From Candidatus Beckwithbacteria bacterium (GTDB lineage: Bacteria > Patescibacteriota > Microgenomatia > UBA1400 > CG1-02-47-37): a stretch of DNA of 53,106 nt. The translations under genes were made by a program, and so were the position numbers. Under the pieces are notes generated by a model. The model saw only the letters and a program-made list of their open reading frames with translations, ran no database searches and had not been told where the DNA came from. The DNA lies in contig JAPLVF010000005.1 in the NCBI GenBank assembly GCA_026397255.1, positions 1 through 53,106 on the forward strand, read 5' to 3'. The first letter of the stretch is position 1. Every line of letters starts with the position of its first letter. Shown in pieces: positions 31,461 to 41,776 of the stretch.

Positions 31461-32700
31461 TGGCAATTTCCAGTAAACGATTATATTTAGCAATTCTTTC
31501 CCCGCGGGAAGGAGCGCCAAACTTAGTGTAGTCGGCACCTAAACCAACAGCCAGGTCGGCAATAAAGGTATCATTAGTTTCTCCGGAACGATGGGAGACA
31601 ATAATTTTCCATTGATTTTCCCGGCAATATTTCACCACCTCAACTGTTTCGGAAACGGTACCGATTTGGTTGGGTTTAACTAAGATGGCGTTACAAGCCT
31701 TTAAATTAATGGCTTTTTTAACCCGTTCTTTATTGGTAGTTAATAAATCATCTCCAACTATAAGAGTTGTTTCCCCTAACTCTTCAGTTAATTTAGTCCA
31801 ACCTTCCCAGTCATCCTGAAACAGGGCATCTTCCAAGAAGAATAAACGATACTCGCGGTTAAGTTCAAGATAATAAGTAATTAATTCGAGGCGATTAAAA
31901 GACTGAGCCCGATCTTTAATCTGATAGTGATTATTGTGAAAAAAATAGCCAGCGGAAACATCCAGACCTAAAAAAACATCCTGAGTAAATTTATAAGGCG
32001 TCAGCTTAATGGCTTCCAGAATGACCTGTAAGGCATCAAGATTGGTAAATAAGTTGGGAGCATAGCCACCTTCATCGCCAACACTGTGAATCGCCTGACG
32101 CTGAATCAAGACTTTTTTGAGATTTTTGTAAATGTCGATGCCAATTTGCAAGGCTTCGTGATAGGCAAAACGGTTAGAGGGAATTATATGGAATTCCTGG
32201 AAATCAAGGTTGCCGGCACCATGAGCGCCGCCATTAATAATATTAAAAGTCGGAGTCGGCAAATGTTTAAAATCTTTAACTAAGCCGTACTTTTGAGATA
32301 AATAAAGATAAACAGGCAGATTGTAAGCGGCAGCAGCGGCCTTGAGGCAAGCAATCGAGACGGAAAGTAAAGCATTGCCTCCCAACCGGCTTTTATTGGT
32401 GGTACCGTCAAGTTCAATTAAAAGTTGATCAATTTTGGTTTGATAACTGGGGTCAAGACCGATAATTTTGGGAGCAATAATTATATTGACATTGGCCACG
32501 GCTTTTAAAACGCCCAAACCAGAAAAACGCGATAAATCATTATCCCTTAACTCAAGGGCTTCATATTTGCTGACAGAAGCTCCGGAAGGAATGCTGGCAG
32601 TACCGAGTTGCCCGGTATCCAGTTTGATACAGGTTTGAATAGTTGGATTACCTCGGGAATCAAGAATTTCCGAGGCTTTAACGCTAATGATTTTAGCCAT
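31447..32700 (-). CDS. eno: Enolase
   Basis: A 417-residue enolase, converting 2-phosphoglycerate to phosphoenolpyruvate. Visible blocks are EILDSRGNPTIQT (11-23), NIINGGAHGAGNLDFQEFHI with the catalytic loop residues, SVGDEGGYAPN, LFFLEDALFQDDW, and LVKPNQIGTVSETVEVV followed by SHRSGETNDTFIADLAVG. The length is slightly below the usual 430. It is translated with the PEP synthase gene (8-bp overlap), so substrate and product enzymes are coupled in one mRNA. Confidence 0.97.
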   Translation of the reverse strand: MAKIISVKASEILDSRGNPTIQTCIKLDTGQLGTASIPSGASVSKYEALELRDNDLSRFSGLGVLKAVANVNIIIAPKIIGLDPSYQTKIDQLLIELDGTTNKSRLGGNALLSVSIACLKAAAAAYNLPVYLYLSQKYGLVKDFKHLPTPTFNIINGGAHGAGNLDFQEFHIIPSNRFAYHEALQIGIDIYKNLKKVLIQRQAIHSVGDEGGYAPNLFTNLDALQVILEAIKLTPYKFTQDVFLGLDVSAGYFFHNNHYQIKDRAQSFNRLELITYYLELNREYRLFFLEDALFQDDWEGWTKLTEELGETTLIVGDDLLTTNKERVKKAINLKACNAILVKPNQIGTVSETVEVVKYCRENQWKIIVSHRSGETNDTFIADLAVGLGADYTKFGAPSRGERIAKYNRLLEIANEQL

Positions 32701-34990
32701 GGATTAATTTCTTTTCAGCCTGATAAATAAGATTACGGGTTTGATCAATCATATCCGGAGAAACAGAAACGCTGGTAATCCCCCATTTGACTAACTTTTC
32801 GGTTAAGTCCGGGTAAATTGACGGCGCTTGGCCGCAAATTGAACAGCTAACCCGATTGGTTTTACAGGTGGTGATAATTTTTTCCAGAGATTTTAATACG
32901 GCCGGATTGAGTTCATCATACTCAGAGGCAACTTCGCTGTTATCCCGATCAACGCCTAAAGTCAGCATGGTGAGATCGTTGGAGCCAATGGAAATGCCGT
33001 CAAGACCGACGTCAAGAAAATCTTCCAATAAAATGACATTGCTGGGAATTTCTGCCATCATCCACAGTTGGAAGGAGGGGGAACGGACTAGACCGTGAGC
33101 ACTGACAATTTTTTTGACGGAGATAAGCTCTTGAACTGTACGAACGAAAGGAATCATTAACCAAAGGTTTTTAAAGTCGTGGTGATTACGGGCTATTGTT
33201 AAAGCTTTTAATTCCAGATCAAAAACCTTTTGATCATGGATATAACGAAAAGCTCCCCGGTAGCCGATCATGGGGTTAAATTCTGTCGGTTCGTAGGCTT
33301 TGCCGCCAATCAAATTAGAATACTCGTTAGTTTTAAAATCAGTGGCCCGATAAACTACGGGACGGGGATAAAAAGCTTTGGCAAATTTAGTTAAACCATC
33401 GACTAAACTGGAAATAAATTTATCTGTTTTGCCGTCAGCGATTAATTTTTTAGGATGGATGCCGATTTGGGCAATCATAAATTCCGCCCGAAGTAAGCCA
33501 ACGCCGTCGACATTTTTCTGAGCGGTAGCGGCAGCTAAATCCGGTTCGCCGAGGTTAACATAAACCTTGGTAGCGGTAGGAAAAAAGTCAGCCACAAATT
33601 TTTTCGGATTAGGAGCAAGTGGTTTTTTAGGTGAAGCCAATTTAATTTTAGAAGGAGTTAGATGGCCGCCGGAGAAAATTTGGCCGGTTATACCATTGAC
33701 AGTAATGACTTTTCCAGAAGTCAAAATTTTAGTGGCAGTACCGGTACCAACGATACAAGGAATACCTAGCTCCCTCGAAACTATAGCCGCATGGGAAGTT
33801 TGACCGCCTTTGTTTGTAACAATGGCGGCGGCTTTTTTCATGGCCGGGACAAAGTCCGGTGTAGTCATGTCAGTAACCAAAATTTCCTGGGGTTTAAGTT
33901 GATTAATTTCCCGGGCGGAGGACAGAATTCTAACAAAGCCGGAAACAATCCCTGGACTAGCAGACTCACCTTTCAAGATTAATTTTCCGGTAATGGTAGG
34001 GGAATTTTTGGAGACAAGTTCTTCCTGAATGGTGGTGATCGGGCGGGACTGAACAAGATAACATTTATTTTTTTCAAAAGCCCACTCAACATCCTGAGGA
34101 AAGAAGTAGTGCTGCTGGATTTTATGACCGAGCTTAGCCAGAGTAATGATTTGCTGATCAGTTAGTTTTGGCCGAGAAATATTTTTCTTATTAATTTTTA
34201 CTTCCTGATTTTTGTTGTTAACTAAAATTAACTGTTTGGTTTGCGGATTGACTTGTTTTTGTAAAATTTTCCAGGAAAGTTTTTGCACTAAATAATGGTC
34301 GGGGGTGTAGATTCCCTGAACTATCTGTTCCCCCAACCCCCAAATAGCCTCGATAACAATTTGATTTTTGTCGTTACTAATCGGGTTAACGGTGAACATA
34401 ATGCCAGAAATCTTACTCTCGACCATTTTTTGAACCGGAACAGCCACGCCGACATTAAAATGACCATAACCTTTTTCTTCGCGGTAGAAAATCGCTCTGG
34501 GTTCAAATAAAGAGGCCCAACAGCGACGGACGTTCTGAACAACATTGGCTTCACCTTTAATGTTTAAAAAGGTTTCCTGTTGACCGGCAAAAGAAGCATC
34601 AGGTAAGTCTTCGGCAGTGGCCGAGGACCGGACGGCAACGAGGCTTTGAGAAAAACCATGGCCCAGGCTTAAATATTTTTTGATTATCGGCAGAGAAATT
34701 TCTTCAGGAATGGGAGAATTAAGAATTAATTTTTTGATTTGGGCAGAAACTGAGTTTAAAGATTTAATATTTTTAAGATCGTGGTCAGCCAAAATCGCTT
34801 TAATTTTTGGAACCAATTTATTTATTTTCAAAACATGAAAGTAAGCCGCGGCCGTCACGATAAAACCAGGCGGGACAGAAAAACCAGCTTGGGTTAATTC
34901 ACCTAGGTTGGCCCCCTTACCGCCGACAATAGCAACATCTTCTTTACAGACTTCGTGAAACGAAACAACAAATGGCAGGTCTTTGGACAT
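32693..34990 (-). CDS. ppsA: Phosphoenolpyruvate synthase
   Basis: A 765-residue PEP synthase. The N-terminal ATP-binding domain has VGGKGANLGELTQAGF (22-37) and VRSSATAEDLPDASFAGQQET. The phosphohistidine domain has GGQTSHAAIVSRELGIP with His400. The C-terminal TIM barrel ends with SICGQAPSIYPDL, carrying the catalytic Cys. The enzyme makes PEP from pyruvate, ATP and water. In organisms lacking pyruvate kinase it is sometimes proposed to run in reverse. It heads the glycolytic operon. TATCCT, 6 bp before the ATG on the minus strand, is a weak -10 candidate. Confidence 0.95.
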   Translation of the reverse strand: MSKDLPFVVSFHEVCKEDVAIVGGKGANLGELTQAGFSVPPGFIVTAAAYFHVLKINKLVPKIKAILADHDLKNIKSLNSVSAQIKKLILNSPIPEEISLPIIKKYLSLGHGFSQSLVAVRSSATAEDLPDASFAGQQETFLNIKGEANVVQNVRRCWASLFEPRAIFYREEKGYGHFNVGVAVPVQKMVESKISGIMFTVNPISNDKNQIVIEAIWGLGEQIVQGIYTPDHYLVQKLSWKILQKQVNPQTKQLILVNNKNQEVKINKKNISRPKLTDQQIITLAKLGHKIQQHYFFPQDVEWAFEKNKCYLVQSRPITTIQEELVSKNSPTITGKLILKGESASPGIVSGFVRILSSAREINQLKPQEILVTDMTTPDFVPAMKKAAAIVTNKGGQTSHAAIVSRELGIPCIVGTGTATKILTSGKVITVNGITGQIFSGGHLTPSKIKLASPKKPLAPNPKKFVADFFPTATKVYVNLGEPDLAAATAQKNVDGVGLLRAEFMIAQIGIHPKKLIADGKTDKFISSLVDGLTKFAKAFYPRPVVYRATDFKTNEYSNLIGGKAYEPTEFNPMIGYRGAFRYIHDQKVFDLELKALTIARNHHDFKNLWLMIPFVRTVQELISVKKIVSAHGLVRSPSFQLWMMAEIPSNVILLEDFLDVGLDGISIGSNDLTMLTLGVDRDNSEVASEYDELNPAVLKSLEKIITTCKTNRVSCSICGQAPSIYPDLTEKLVKWGITSVSVSPDMIDQTRNLIYQAEKKLIHG

Positions 34991-35023
34991 TAATCAAGGA
35001 TAGCAGAAAAGATATTTTTTTTC

Positions 35024-35054
35024 TACACCTGCAGGGAGAGAACCTGTAGGTGTA
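35024..35054. repeat. RAYT palindrome, upstream flanking copy (best arms)
   Basis: Core CCTGCAGG (35028-35035), GAGAGAA, CCTGTAGG (35043-35050), with pairing extended by four bases each side (TACA/TGTA), giving 12-bp arms with one mismatch. It lies directly before the transposase gene, and its right edge overlaps that gene's -10 box. Confidence 0.88.
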
Positions 35055-35058
35055 TACT
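35053..35058 (+). promoter_or_regulatory. -10 box of the RAYT gene, fused to the palindrome edge
   Basis: TATACT begins inside the extended right arm of the palindrome and ends 7 bp before the GTG start at 35066. The -35 region would be in the hairpin. Confidence 0.5.
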
Positions 35059-35065
35059 AAAATAT

Positions 35066-35692
35066 GTGCCCGCCAAAAATGTAATAAAAGAGTATGAGAG
35101 GAATGCTTATTACCATCTGTATAATCGCGGAGTAGCTAAAACCGCAATTTTTTTGGATAATCAGGACTATAAAACCTTTCTTTATTACTTAAAACTTTAC
35201 TTGAGTTTTCCTGATAAAGAAGCTGCCTTAACTAAAATTCCCCCATCAAGGAAACTAAGAAATTACGCTGGTCAAATAAATTTGATTTGTTATTGCCTAA
35301 TGCCCAATCATTTTCACCTACTAGTCTTTCAAAAGGATCCGCAGACAATAAATTTTTTTATGAAATCTTTAGGAACAAAATACTCAATGTATTTTAATAA
35401 GAAATATAAGCGCGTCGGTTCATTATTTCAAGGACCTTATAAGGCGGTGGAAATCACTAGTGAAAATCAGTTATTATATTTATCAAAGTATATTCATCGC
35501 AACCCTATAGGTCTTACAAGGAGAGAACCTGTAGGCTATAAATACTCCAGCTATACGAATTATTTAGGACTAATAAATCAGGTTTGGGTAAAACCGCTGG
35601 ATTTTATCGGCAAAGATTATAAAAGCTTCGTGGAAGAAATTGATGAGAGGGATAGTTTCTTTACTAAAAACATTATTCTTGAGGATGATTGA
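35066..35692 (+). CDS. REP-associated tyrosine transposase (RAYT, Y1/HUH family)
   Basis: A 208-residue Y1 transposase-like protein. The HUH motif is NHFHLL with His82 and His84. The tyrosine region is SLGTKYSMYFNKKY (101-114) followed by the conserved RVGSLFQGPYKAVEI. The helical end has YIHRNPI and SSYTNYLG. RAYTs cut single-stranded palindromes near GTAG/CTAG-type tetranucleotides and are linked to spread of REP sequences. Palindromes with GTAG arms flank the gene on both sides (35024 and 35698), and a third lies within codons 149-157. The start is GTG, 7 bp after TATACT. Confidence 0.92.
   Translation: MPAKNVIKEYERNAYYHLYNRGVAKTAIFLDNQDYKTFLYYLKLYLSFPDKEAALTKIPPSRKLRNYAGQINLICYCLMPNHFHLLVFQKDPQTINFFMKSLGTKYSMYFNKKYKRVGSLFQGPYKAVEITSENQLLYLSKYIHRNPIGLTRREPVGYKYSSYTNYLGLINQVWVKPLDFIGKDYKSFVEEIDERDSFFTKNIILEDD
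35513..35535. repeat. RAYT-type palindrome inside the transposase gene
   Basis: CTTACAAG, loop GAGAGAA, CCTGTAGG. It encodes LTRREPVG of the transposase C-terminal part, with the frame open. Confidence 0.8.
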
Positions 35693-35697
35693 AGATC

Positions 35698-35724
35698 GAC
35701 CTACAGGGAGAGAACCTGTAGGTC
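35698..35724. repeat. RAYT palindrome, downstream flanking copy (perfect)
   Basis: GACCTACAGG (35698-35707), GAGAGAA, CCTGTAGGTC (35715-35724), with perfect 10-bp arms. It starts 5 bp after the transposase stop and also lies just after the convergent PGI/PMI gene, so it may work as a two-way terminator. Confidence 0.9.
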
Positions 35725-35735
35725 GGATTAGTTCT

Positions 35736-36737
35736 CTACTTCTCTAATTGTTTCTTGAAGTAGTCAACCCAAGGGATCGAGGCCGGATTAATTCCATAAA
35801 GCTGAGACAAGTAGTAGGTGGCAAAACCGGATAAAGTAAAGGCTTCCAAGACCTGAGTCAATTTTGACGGGCCGGTCAGATTAATTGAGGCAGTAGCAAT
35901 TGACTGTTGCTTAACGACATCCTGAGTTAAAGCAAAACGTTTCTGAATCCTAGGAGTATAAAATTTTGAATTAATAAAGATAAATAGGGCGGTTTTTTTA
36001 AGACTGGCCGGATATTTCAGCCCTTCCATTAAATGATGATTTAGTTCGGAAATATACCGATAGTCAGAAATCATTTTGGCATTTTCGTTAATTTGATTGG
36101 CAAAGCCATTACCAAAACCTTTTAAGAATTCGGCAGTAATGATAAATGGATGCCTGTCTTTTAAAAGCGGGGCTAATTTTTGGGCTTGACTGACTAATCG
36201 ATCGGCTTGTTGACGGATAAAATTAATGGCGGCCATAATCTCTGCCTCATCAATCTTTAACAACCCCAAAGAATGCAATAAACCCATGTGGCCAAATAAC
36301 AAGTAACCAGCGCCGATGCGCGGTTGGCCGCAAGGGTTAAATTTTTGGGGATTAAAAATATAGCCGGGAACGTCAATTATTTTTCGGCTGCTGATTTGAA
36401 TAATCTGGGCGCTTTTTTTTACAGCCTCCTGAGCGCAGCTAATAACTTCTTCAGTGGTACCGGAATAAGAAGATAAAATTACCAAAGTATCAGCATTAGC
36501 GTAAGCGGGTAAAGTATAATCCTCCACAATTTCATAAGGCAGAGTAATCCGGTCACGGAAAAGCTCTTTGACAGTTTTAGGGGTAAAGCGGGAACCACCC
36601 ATGCCGCAAACAACTATATTTTTAACGCTTTGGTATTTTGGGGGGAATTTAATTTTGGAACTTTCCTGCCAAGCCTCAAAACACTGCTCGGGAAAAAATT
36701 TAAGGGATCCGAAAACATTTAAAGGATCAAGGTTCAT
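35736..36737 (-). CDS. Bifunctional phosphoglucose/phosphomannose isomerase
   Basis: A 333-residue SIS-domain isomerase interconverting glucose-6-P or mannose-6-P with fructose-6-P. The first SIS domain has VVCGMGGSRFTPKTV and ILSSYSGTTEEVISCAQEA. The middle has LFGHMGLLHSLGL. The second domain includes NENAKMISDYRYISELNHH. The C-terminal LSGFATYYLSQLYGINPASIPWV matches the bifunctional PGI/PMI family. It overlaps the phosphomannomutase gene by 4 bp, so both hexose-phosphate enzymes are co-expressed. Confidence 0.9.
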   Translation of the reverse strand: MNLDPLNVFGSLKFFPEQCFEAWQESSKIKFPPKYQSVKNIVVCGMGGSRFTPKTVKELFRDRITLPYEIVEDYTLPAYANADTLVILSSYSGTTEEVISCAQEAVKKSAQIIQISSRKIIDVPGYIFNPQKFNPCGQPRIGAGYLLFGHMGLLHSLGLLKIDEAEIMAAINFIRQQADRLVSQAQKLAPLLKDRHPFIITAEFLKGFGNGFANQINENAKMISDYRYISELNHHLMEGLKYPASLKKTALFIFINSKFYTPRIQKRFALTQDVVKQQSIATASINLTGPSKLTQVLEAFTLSGFATYYLSQLYGINPASIPWVDYFKKQLEK

Positions 36738-38107
36738 AATTTTCTTTTACCTCCATTACTTTCAATAAATTTAACTAATTCAGCGGTTTTTTGCGATAGA
36801 ATTGTTTGATTATCCGCCTCTAAATTAAGCCGTAACAGCGATTCGGTGTTGGAGGCGCGAATATTGGCCCACCAGGAATCAAACCAAAAAGTAACACCGT
36901 CCAGCCAGTCTATTGATTTAGCCAAAGGCTGATAATGAAGTTCCAATTGTTTTAAAACCGCTTGTTTGTCGGTGACCATAAAATTAATCTCTCCGGAAGC
37001 GGGATACTGGTCGTATTGTTTGACTAATTGAGAGAGAGGGATATTTTTTTGGGAGATTAGTTCCAGGACCAGTAAGGCGGCAATAATAGCGGAATCAGCA
37101 AAAAAGTTGTCCCGGAAATAATAATGGCCAGAGTGTTCACCGCAGAATAGGCCGTTGTACTGACGCATCGCTTCTTTAATGAGAGTGTGGCCGACCCGAA
37201 CACGGATAGCTTTTCCCTGATATTTTTTAATAATTTCCGGTACTACCCGGCCGACAATGGCGTTATAAAGCACGGTGTCTTTAGGACTTTTTTGGAGTAA
37301 ATTTTCAGCAATAATGGCAGACATAATTGTCCCGGATAAAATCCGGCCGGTTTCGTCAACCAGAACCACCCGGTCACCATCACCGTCAAAAGCCATGCCG
37401 ACATCCGCCCCAACTTCTTTAACTTTAGTAATGGTAGTTTGCATGTTTTTTTCCTCACTGGGGCTGGGAATGTGGTGCGGAAAACTACCATCCAAATCAT
37501 AGTAAATTTCGGTGACCTGCCAGGGTAATTTTTTGCTAAAAGCCGGCATAAAGTAGCCCGCCATACCGTTACCGGCATCAACGACCACTTTAAACGGCTT
37601 CATTTTACCAAGACCAACAAATTTTAGAACGTGGTCAACCCAGCCGGACAAAATATTCCTTTGGGTTAAGGTGCCCGGTTTAATATTTTTAATAATTAAA
37701 TCCTGCTCAGAGACGGCTAAATCCCGGATTTGATAAATACCGCTGTCGCCGCTAACGGCAATGGCGCCTTGTTTGACAATTTTCAGGCCGTTATATTCCG
37801 GCGGATTATGGGAAGCGCTGATGGTAATTGCCAAATCTTCAGAGCAGGTCGCACTGGCATAATAAAGCATGTCCGTGGCAATCAATCCTAAGTCAACCAC
37901 ATTAACGCCCAGCTCTAAAAATCCATTGATAAAAGCCTGGTGTAGTTGAGGGGAAGTTAAGCGCATGTCCCGGCCAATCTGGACTGATTTAGGTTTAAAA
38001 TAAGCGGTGATTGCTTGAGCGATTCGTTTGATCCCGGCTTCATCTAGTTGTGAGGGAACTAGCGCCCGAATATCGTAATCTTTAAAAATAGACGGGTCGA
38101 GGGTCAT
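36734..38107 (-). CDS. Phosphomannomutase/phosphoglucomutase
   Basis: A 457-residue alpha-D-phosphohexomutase that moves phosphate between C1 and C6 of mannose or glucose. It opens with SIFKDYDIRALVP. The phosphoserine loop is TISASHNPPEYNG (Ser99). The metal loop is AFDGDGDRVVLVDE. The sugar-binding loop is CGEHSGHYYF and the phosphate-binding domain is at the end (RASNTESLLRLNLEAD). It follows the delta-like gene by 9 bp and sits in the same minus-strand run as the ATP synthase operon. Confidence 0.95.
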   Translation of the reverse strand: MTLDPSIFKDYDIRALVPSQLDEAGIKRIAQAITAYFKPKSVQIGRDMRLTSPQLHQAFINGFLELGVNVVDLGLIATDMLYYASATCSEDLAITISASHNPPEYNGLKIVKQGAIAVSGDSGIYQIRDLAVSEQDLIIKNIKPGTLTQRNILSGWVDHVLKFVGLGKMKPFKVVVDAGNGMAGYFMPAFSKKLPWQVTEIYYDLDGSFPHHIPSPSEEKNMQTTITKVKEVGADVGMAFDGDGDRVVLVDETGRILSGTIMSAIIAENLLQKSPKDTVLYNAIVGRVVPEIIKKYQGKAIRVRVGHTLIKEAMRQYNGLFCGEHSGHYYFRDNFFADSAIIAALLVLELISQKNIPLSQLVKQYDQYPASGEINFMVTDKQAVLKQLELHYQPLAKSIDWLDGVTFWFDSWWANIRASNTESLLRLNLEADNQTILSQKTAELVKFIESNGGKRKL

Positions 38108-38116
38108 TTAATTATT

Positions 38117-38674
38117 CTAAAGACCGGCTAACAAAAGGTCAAGCTGAGCGGTTAAACTTAAGTCAGTTTGGCCGGATTTAATTGACCAATCGATTTCCAG
38201 CAGCCGGCGGTGGAGTTTGAGCCATTTAGTGTCAGGGTTTCTTTGAATTAATTGAGCAATCCGGCGGTGTAAAAGGTAAAACACCAGCTCCACCGGCTCT
38301 GTCTTGATAGTGGCGTGAAAATCTTTAAGAGTAAGAGAGTTTAAAAACTGAAAAACAATTTTTGGCAGTCTGAATTCTTTTAAAACAAATCCCAACTGAA
38401 TCAATTTTTTACAAGTGACGGCCGACAAAGATTTTTTCTCCCAAATAAAAACGTTTTGCTTAATATTTTTAGATAAAATTGTCAAAAAATTATCTTTAGG
38501 TAAATGATTGATAACTACTCCCCGATCAGATCCGAACAGGGAAGACGATTCCAAAATTTGAGTTAAAGATTCGGGCGTTAAATCAGCCGCCTCCAAGCGG
38601 ACAAAATCTTTGGCAGAATCATTTAAAAATTGCCGGCTTTGGACAGTATTATCACCGTGAATGACAGTAATCAT
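38117..38674 (-). CDS. DNA polymerase III delta subunit-like protein, short
   Basis: A 185-residue protein resembling the clamp-loader delta subunit (HolA) in outline: MITVIHGDNTVQSRQFLND at the start and a helical C-terminus with LVFYLLHRRIAQLIQRN and WSIKSGQTDLSLTAQLDLLL, which match the delta collar domain. It has no Walker motif, as expected for delta. It is about half the usual 330 residues. The assignment is by pattern and is moderate. It overlaps the upstream metallopeptidase gene by 23 bp. Confidence 0.6.
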   Translation of the reverse strand: MITVIHGDNTVQSRQFLNDSAKDFVRLEAADLTPESLTQILESSSLFGSDRGVVINHLPKDNFLTILSKNIKQNVFIWEKKSLSAVTCKKLIQLGFVLKEFRLPKIVFQFLNSLTLKDFHATIKTEPVELVFYLLHRRIAQLIQRNPDTKWLKLHRRLLEIDWSIKSGQTDLSLTAQLDLLLAGL

Positions 38675-39032
38675 GCCACAACCTTTCTACACTTCTATTA
38701 TTAACAAAATGTGATCGTTTTGTCCCGTGCGGGATTAAACTGCCGGAAAAGTTTTTAGGAATGTGCAGTAATTCATGAATCAATACTTTTAGCTGATCAT
38801 TGGCTGATAAATGATCAAATTTCTCGGCTAAGATTTCAATACAATAGTGTGGCTTTAAGCGTAGGGCGATCTGCCAAATCCTAGGAAAAGCCCAGATTCT
38901 GGCCCGGGCGCGGCTGGAAGAACCGTGACTGCGAAAGCAAACGATTGAATTTACATCCAGATAATCAAGAGAAAGTTTTTTCACCAATTGTTTAACTTTG
39001 GTTTGAATATCCGGAGCTAATAAAAACTCCAT
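38652..39032 (-). CDS. Putative metallopeptidase (HExxH, phage-type/SprT-like)
   Basis: A 126-residue protein with HELLH (86-90), the gluzincin-type zinc motif, followed by IPKNFSGSLIPHG. The HELLHIPKNFSG block is characteristic of the small putative metallopeptidase family related to SprT-like proteins and often seen in phages. The earlier segment (IVCFRSHGSSSRARARIWAFPRIWQIAL) fits the family beta-sheet. The substrate is unknown. It follows atpC by 3 bp and overlaps the delta-like gene, so it appears to ride in the ATP synthase operon. Confidence 0.75.
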   Translation of the reverse strand: MEFLLAPDIQTKVKQLVKKLSLDYLDVNSIVCFRSHGSSSRARARIWAFPRIWQIALRLKPHYCIEILAEKFDHLSANDQLKVLIHELLHIPKNFSGSLIPHGTKRSHFVNNRSVERLWHDYCHSR

Positions 39033-39035
39033 AAT

Positions 39036-39470
39036 TTATTCCTGAACCGGGGCACGGTAGTGATGACGTTTTTGAGCGACTTTTAATTCTAAAACCGCTT
39101 TTCTTAAGTCGGACTCGGCCAAAACAAACTGTTCGTGGGATAGTTTTTCCCTTAAAGCTTCTTCGGCTTTTCTTTTAGCGGCTTCGACCTGAGCAATATC
39201 AATCTCCTCCGCTCTGACAGCGGAGTCAGCCATGACACTGACTTGGTCATCATGAACATCTAGCAGGCCGCCAGAGACGGCTAACATATTCATAGACGGG
39301 CCTTTAAATATATATAGTTCGCCGGCTTGAAGTTTGGTTAATAAACCAATGTGGCCGGGAAGAATGCCGATTTGGCCGTCATAACCGGGAGCAAGAATTA
39401 AATCAACCTCATCATTTAAGATTCTTTTTTCCTGAGTAATAATTTCCAGATGCAGTTTTTTTAAGGCCAT
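39036..39470 (-). CDS. atpC: ATP synthase epsilon subunit
   Basis: A 144-residue F1 epsilon subunit with the N-terminal beta-sandwich (KLHLEIITQEKRILNDEVD, APGYDGQIGILPGHIGLLTKL, LAVSGGLLDVHDDQVSVMAD) and the C-terminal helical hairpin (IDIAQVEAAKRKAEEALREKL). Epsilon links the c-ring to the gamma shaft and can inhibit ATP hydrolysis. It is the last ATP synthase gene, 6 bp after atpD. Confidence 0.95.
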   Translation of the reverse strand: MALKKLHLEIITQEKRILNDEVDLILAPGYDGQIGILPGHIGLLTKLQAGELYIFKGPSMNMLAVSGGLLDVHDDQVSVMADSAVRAEEIDIAQVEAAKRKAEEALREKLSHEQFVLAESDLRKAVLELKVAQKRHHYRAPVQE

Positions 39471-39476
39471 AAAAGA

Positions 39477-41772
<2,296 letters not shown>

Positions 41773-41776
<4 letters not shown>

